A stretch of 35,976 nt of DNA from FEN-1297 sp964498065 (lineage in GTDB: Bacteria > Bacteroidota > Ignavibacteria > Ignavibacteriales > Ignavibacteriaceae), in assembly GCA_964498065.1 (NCBI GenBank), contig CAZCFZ010000039.1, positions 1 to 35,976 of the forward strand, in the 5' to 3' direction. Positions 33,249 to 35,976 of this stretch are shown here, in pieces. Position 1 is the first letter of the stretch, and every line of letters begins with the position of its first letter. The notes under the pieces are model-generated. The model did no database searches. It worked only from the letters and a program-made list of their open reading frames with translations, and was not told the DNA's origin. The position numbers were made by a program, and so were the translations under genes.

Positions 33249-34943
33249 TTATTTTTTTGTGTTTTTTGACCAACTATCTCTTAAAGTAACCGTACGGTTG
33301 AAAACTAATTTTTCATCTGTTGTATTTTTAATATCTACACAAAAATATCCCAATCTTTCGAATTGATACCTGCTGCCGGGCTTGGAGTTTTTTACAGATG
33401 GTTCTACCAAAGCATCTGGTAAAATGTCCAATGATTTTGGATTAATATAATTTAACCATCTATCTTCAGTACCAGGGTCTTCAATAGTAAATAATCTATC
33501 GTACAATCTTACTTCGGCGTTTAACGCATGTTCTGCGGAAACCCAGTGAATTGTCCCTTTAACCTTTTTATTGCTTGTGCCGGTACCGCTTTTAGTATCG
33601 ATATCATAAGTACAGTGTAATTCAACTATTTCACCGTCCCCATTTTTTATTACTTCATTACATTTAATTATATATGCATACCGCAGCCGTACCTCTCCGC
33701 CTGGAATTAAACGATGATAACCTTTGGGAGGATTTTCCATAAAATCTGTTTGTTCAATAAATAATTCCCTTGTAAAGGTAATTTTACGAGTGCCCATTGA
33801 AGGATCTTCCGGATTATTAACAGCCTCCAATTCTTCTACCGAATTCTCAGGATAATTCGTTATTATTACTTTCAGAGGATTTAAAACAGCCATAACACGC
33901 TGTGTATGTTTATTCAAGTCTTCACGGACTGCATATTCAAGTAAGGCAATATCTGTAAAAGCATCGCGTTTTGCCACGCCCACTATCTCTGAAAAATTAA
34001 TTATTGATTCAGGAGTAAATCCTCTTCTTCTTAAAGCGGAAATAGTAGGCATTCGCGGATCATCCCACCCGTCTACATATCCGTCTTGAACTAATTGTAA
34101 TAATTTACGTTTGCTCGTTAAAGTATAATTTAATTTCAGCCGGGCAAATTCAATTTGCTGAGGATGATAAATCTCCAGTTCATTTAAGAACCAGTCGTAA
34201 AGCGGTCGATGATTTTCAAATTCCAGTGTACAAATTGAATGAGTAATTCCTTCTACGGAATCCTCGAGACCATGAGCCCAATCATATGTAGGATAAATAA
34301 CCCATTTATTACCCTGTCGGTGGTGTTCAGAATGAACAATTCTGTACATAATTGGATCGCGTAAATTCAAATTCGGTGAAGCCATATCTATTTTTGCTCT
34401 AAGGACTTTTTCCCCATTTTGAAAATTGCCTTTTTTCATTTGCTCAAATAGTTCCAGGTTTTCTTCTATTGTGCGATTTCTGTATGGACTTTCTTTCCCG
34501 GGTTCCGTAAGAGTTCCGCGGTAATTCCGGATTTCTTCTGCAGAAAGATCATCTACATATGCTTTCCCTTTTTTAATCAGTTTAACAGCATATTCATACA
34601 TCTTGTCAAAATAATCCGAAGCATATAAAATTCTATCTTCAAAGTCTGCTCCCAGCCATTTAACGTCTTCTATTATTGAGTTAACATATTCCTGTTCTTC
34701 CTTACTAGGATTTGTATCATCAAAGCGAAGATTAAATTTACCTTTATAATCTTTTGCAATTCCATAGTTTAAACAAATAGATTTAGCATGCCCGATATGC
34801 AAATATCCATTAGGCTCCGGGGGAAAGCGGGTATGAACGCGGCCGTCCCACTTCCCTATTTTCATATCTTCGTCAATGATCTCTCTTATAAAATTTTTCG
34901 GTTTATCAACCGAATTATCTTTTCGACTATTTGTTTTTTCCAT
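33249..34943 (-). CDS. glnS: Glutaminyl-tRNA synthetase
   Basis: A 564-residue class I synthetase for tRNA-Gln. The catalytic signatures are PEPNGYLHIGHAKS (HIGH at about residues 49-52) and LTSKRKL (the KMSKS equivalent), with LRFDDTNPSKEEQEY after the first. The C-terminal beta-barrel anticodon region includes VRLYDRLFTIEDP. I chose the ATG at 34943: a frame can be extended to 35015, but the added 24 residues (SEFLYLCNFALILLLF...) are hydrophobic and absent from the family, and the remaining length matches the about 554 residues of known enzymes. Direct glutaminylation occurs in only part of the bacteria, so the gene is informative for lineage. It converges on gltX with a 2-base gap and no terminator between them. 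Confidence 0.95.
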   Translation of the reverse strand: MEKTNSRKDNSVDKPKNFIREIIDEDMKIGKWDGRVHTRFPPEPNGYLHIGHAKSICLNYGIAKDYKGKFNLRFDDTNPSKEEQEYVNSIIEDVKWLGADFEDRILYASDYFDKMYEYAVKLIKKGKAYVDDLSAEEIRNYRGTLTEPGKESPYRNRTIEENLELFEQMKKGNFQNGEKVLRAKIDMASPNLNLRDPIMYRIVHSEHHRQGNKWVIYPTYDWAHGLEDSVEGITHSICTLEFENHRPLYDWFLNELEIYHPQQIEFARLKLNYTLTSKRKLLQLVQDGYVDGWDDPRMPTISALRRRGFTPESIINFSEIVGVAKRDAFTDIALLEYAVREDLNKHTQRVMAVLNPLKVIITNYPENSVEELEAVNNPEDPSMGTRKITFTRELFIEQTDFMENPPKGYHRLIPGGEVRLRYAYIIKCNEVIKNGDGEIVELHCTYDIDTKSGTGTSNKKVKGTIHWVSAEHALNAEVRLYDRLFTIEDPGTEDRWLNYINPKSLDILPDALVEPSVKNSKPGSRYQFERLGYFCVDIKNTTDEKLVFNRTVTLRDSWSKNTKK

Positions 34944-35236
34944 GAGTTTAGTAAAAATTAAATTGAATAATAAAAGAATAAGTGCAAAATTACATAAATA
35001 AAGGAACTCACTCAAATAAATGTAAGTTGATTTTCTTTATTTCCTGTTTTACAGAAAGCTTTTTTAATTTTCTTTATTGTTGCATAAAAACGGTTATAAT
35101 GTTAGTTTAATAACTAAATTTTTAGCTTGTCTTTGCAGGGAATTCAATTAAATAAAGAGAATCATTATTATTGTTAAAAGTTCAGATTATTTAATATTTT
35201 AGTTGTAACTAAAGAAAAAATTTTTCGGGGTTCAAA

Positions 35237-35584
35237 ATGGCTGATTTCGAAAGAAAAGTAATAAGGGATATAATAGTCGAAACATCAAATCTTACCCGTG
35301 CAACATTCAAAGAAGCCGGTGATCTGCGAAAAATATTAGCCGATGATTATGAATTACGCTTCAAAAAGGTAATAGTTGATATTAGTAGATGCGAATTTAT
35401 TGATTCGACCTTTATCGGTGCTCTTGTAGTTGCACTTAAAAATATGGCGAAGATAGGAAGTGAGTTTCGGTTAGTAATGCCTAATGCGGAAGTTTCGGCG
35501 TTAATGGACATAGTTGGTACTTTAAAAGTTTTTCAAACTTACAAAACACTTGAAGAAGCATTAGCCAGTTTTGAATCCTCTTAG
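35237..35584 (+). CDS. STAS-domain anti-anti-sigma factor
   Basis: A 115-residue single STAS domain of the SpoIIAA/RsbV type. The core KKVIVDISRCEFIDSTFIGALVVALKNMAKIG near residues 43-74 holds the regulatory site, where D-S-T replaces the common D-S-S/T-G; S57 or T58 would be the phosphorylation site of a serine kinase anti-sigma factor. Such proteins free a sigma factor when unphosphorylated. No partner kinase or phosphatase is next to it. The start at 35237 is ATG with a GGGG sequence about eight bases upstream. Which process it controls cannot be told here. Confidence 0.88.
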   Translation: MADFERKVIRDIIVETSNLTRATFKEAGDLRKILADDYELRFKKVIVDISRCEFIDSTFIGALVVALKNMAKIGSEFRLVMPNAEVSALMDIVGTLKVFQTYKTLEEALASFESS

Positions 35585-35845
35585 ACACCGTTTATTAAAA
35601 TCTGCAATACAAAATTTTATTATTCGAGTGAATTTATTTTGATAATTTAGTTTTTAAAATCATAATTATTCGTAAAATAATAAAATATTACTGAATAATT
35701 AATTCCCGTATCGATATAACATAAAACTTAGAAGCAATTGATGCGTCGTTACATTTGTTTTATAAACTTTTTTGCTTAGAACTTTAAACTTTAGTAATTT
35801 TGACGGCGAAATTATTACGGTTCTTTTAAAAAACAATCGACTTTT

Positions 35846-35931
35846 GCCGAAGTGGCGGAATTGGTAGACGCGCTGGACTCAAAATCCAGTGGGGCTCACA
35901 CCTCGTGCCGGTTCGAGTCCGGCCTTCGGTA
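35846..35931 (+). tRNA. tRNA-Leu (CAA)
   Basis: An 86-base class II tRNA. The acceptor stem GCCGAAG pairs with CTTCGGT (the first pair being a G-U wobble), the anticodon stem CTGGA/TCCAG closes the loop CTCAAAA with anticodon CAA at its centre (reads UUG), and the T stem GCCGG/CCGGC closes TTCGAGT. The long variable arm fits a Leu isoacceptor, as does the A discriminator. The 3' CCA is not encoded. Confidence 0.95.
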
Positions 35932-35976
35932 CTAAAAAGATTAGATTATGATAAATTTTTCAGAATTTTTTTATTT

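Noticed and set aside
34944..35015. N-terminal extension of glnS by 24 hydrophobic residues
   Set aside because: The added residues look like translated promoter DNA, the family starts near the ATG at 34943, and a membrane segment is not expected in a tRNA synthetase.
1..35976. CRISPR array, prophage, rRNA or intact insertion sequence
   Set aside because: No regularly spaced direct repeats, phage structural genes, rRNA sequence or transposase gene was seen on either strand.

Overview
The window is AT-rich chromosomal DNA, most likely from an Ignavibacteria-type member of the Bacteroidota/Chlorobi lineage. The main evidence is two secreted proteins whose C-termini carry a type IX secretion (T9SS) sorting domain of the NYPNPFNP ... 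KKMILLK kind. The mixture of weak and strong ribosome-binding sites, frequent TTG starts, a CRP/FNR regulator of Bacteroidota style and a tRNA-Leu without an encoded CCA end also fit. The taxonomic call is inference from sequence character, not from a database search.

Layout. 1-2.3 kb: a family 9 glycosyltransferase and an outer-membrane beta-barrel protein. 2.3-5.5 kb (minus strand): an unrecognised small protein and polytopic membrane protein pair, then a small protein, a PAS-type histidine kinase and a NarL/LuxR response regulator in one overlapping operon. 5.9-8.2 kb (minus): a secreted arylsulfotransferase-like enzyme with an Ig-like domain and a T9SS signal. 8.7-9.2 kb: a small exported cysteine-containing protein. 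9.6-15.3 kb: the most interesting locus, five same-strand genes ending in a clear terminator: a nine-heme cytochrome with a T9SS signal, a four-heme c554-like cytochrome, an outer-membrane beta-barrel, a fourteen-heme cytochrome and a seven-heme lipoprotein with one CX4CH motif. Together they encode 34 heme-binding motifs around a barrel, which looks like a porin-cytochrome electron conduit across the outer membrane in which the outermost cytochrome would be delivered by T9SS.

15.5-17.0 kb (minus): a DUF2892-type membrane protein and a three-gene unit ending in a CRP/FNR regulator. 17.3-20.8 kb: an ABC exporter pair (NatA/NatB-like) and a purine permease. 21.2 kb: a stand-alone receiver protein. 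21.7-24.0 kb (minus): a TFIIB-type zinc-ribbon protein, LemA and an HtpX-like M48 protease with a fused zinc ribbon. 24.4-28.6 kb: two tandem M1-family metallopeptidases that are clearly duplicates. 28.6-28.8 kb: a MITE-like inverted-repeat element. 29.2-31.6 kb: a hybrid histidine kinase with three receiver domains and a cysteine-containing sensor region. 31.8-34.9 kb: gltX and glnS, convergent and almost touching. 35.2 kb: a STAS anti-sigma antagonist. 35.8 kb: tRNA-Leu(CAA).

No rRNA, CRISPR array, prophage or intact insertion sequence was seen. The housekeeping parts look ordinary; the accessory interest lies in the cytochrome-barrel operon, its paralogous tetraheme modules, the arylsulfotransferase beside it, and several palindromic elements in the long intergenic gaps.
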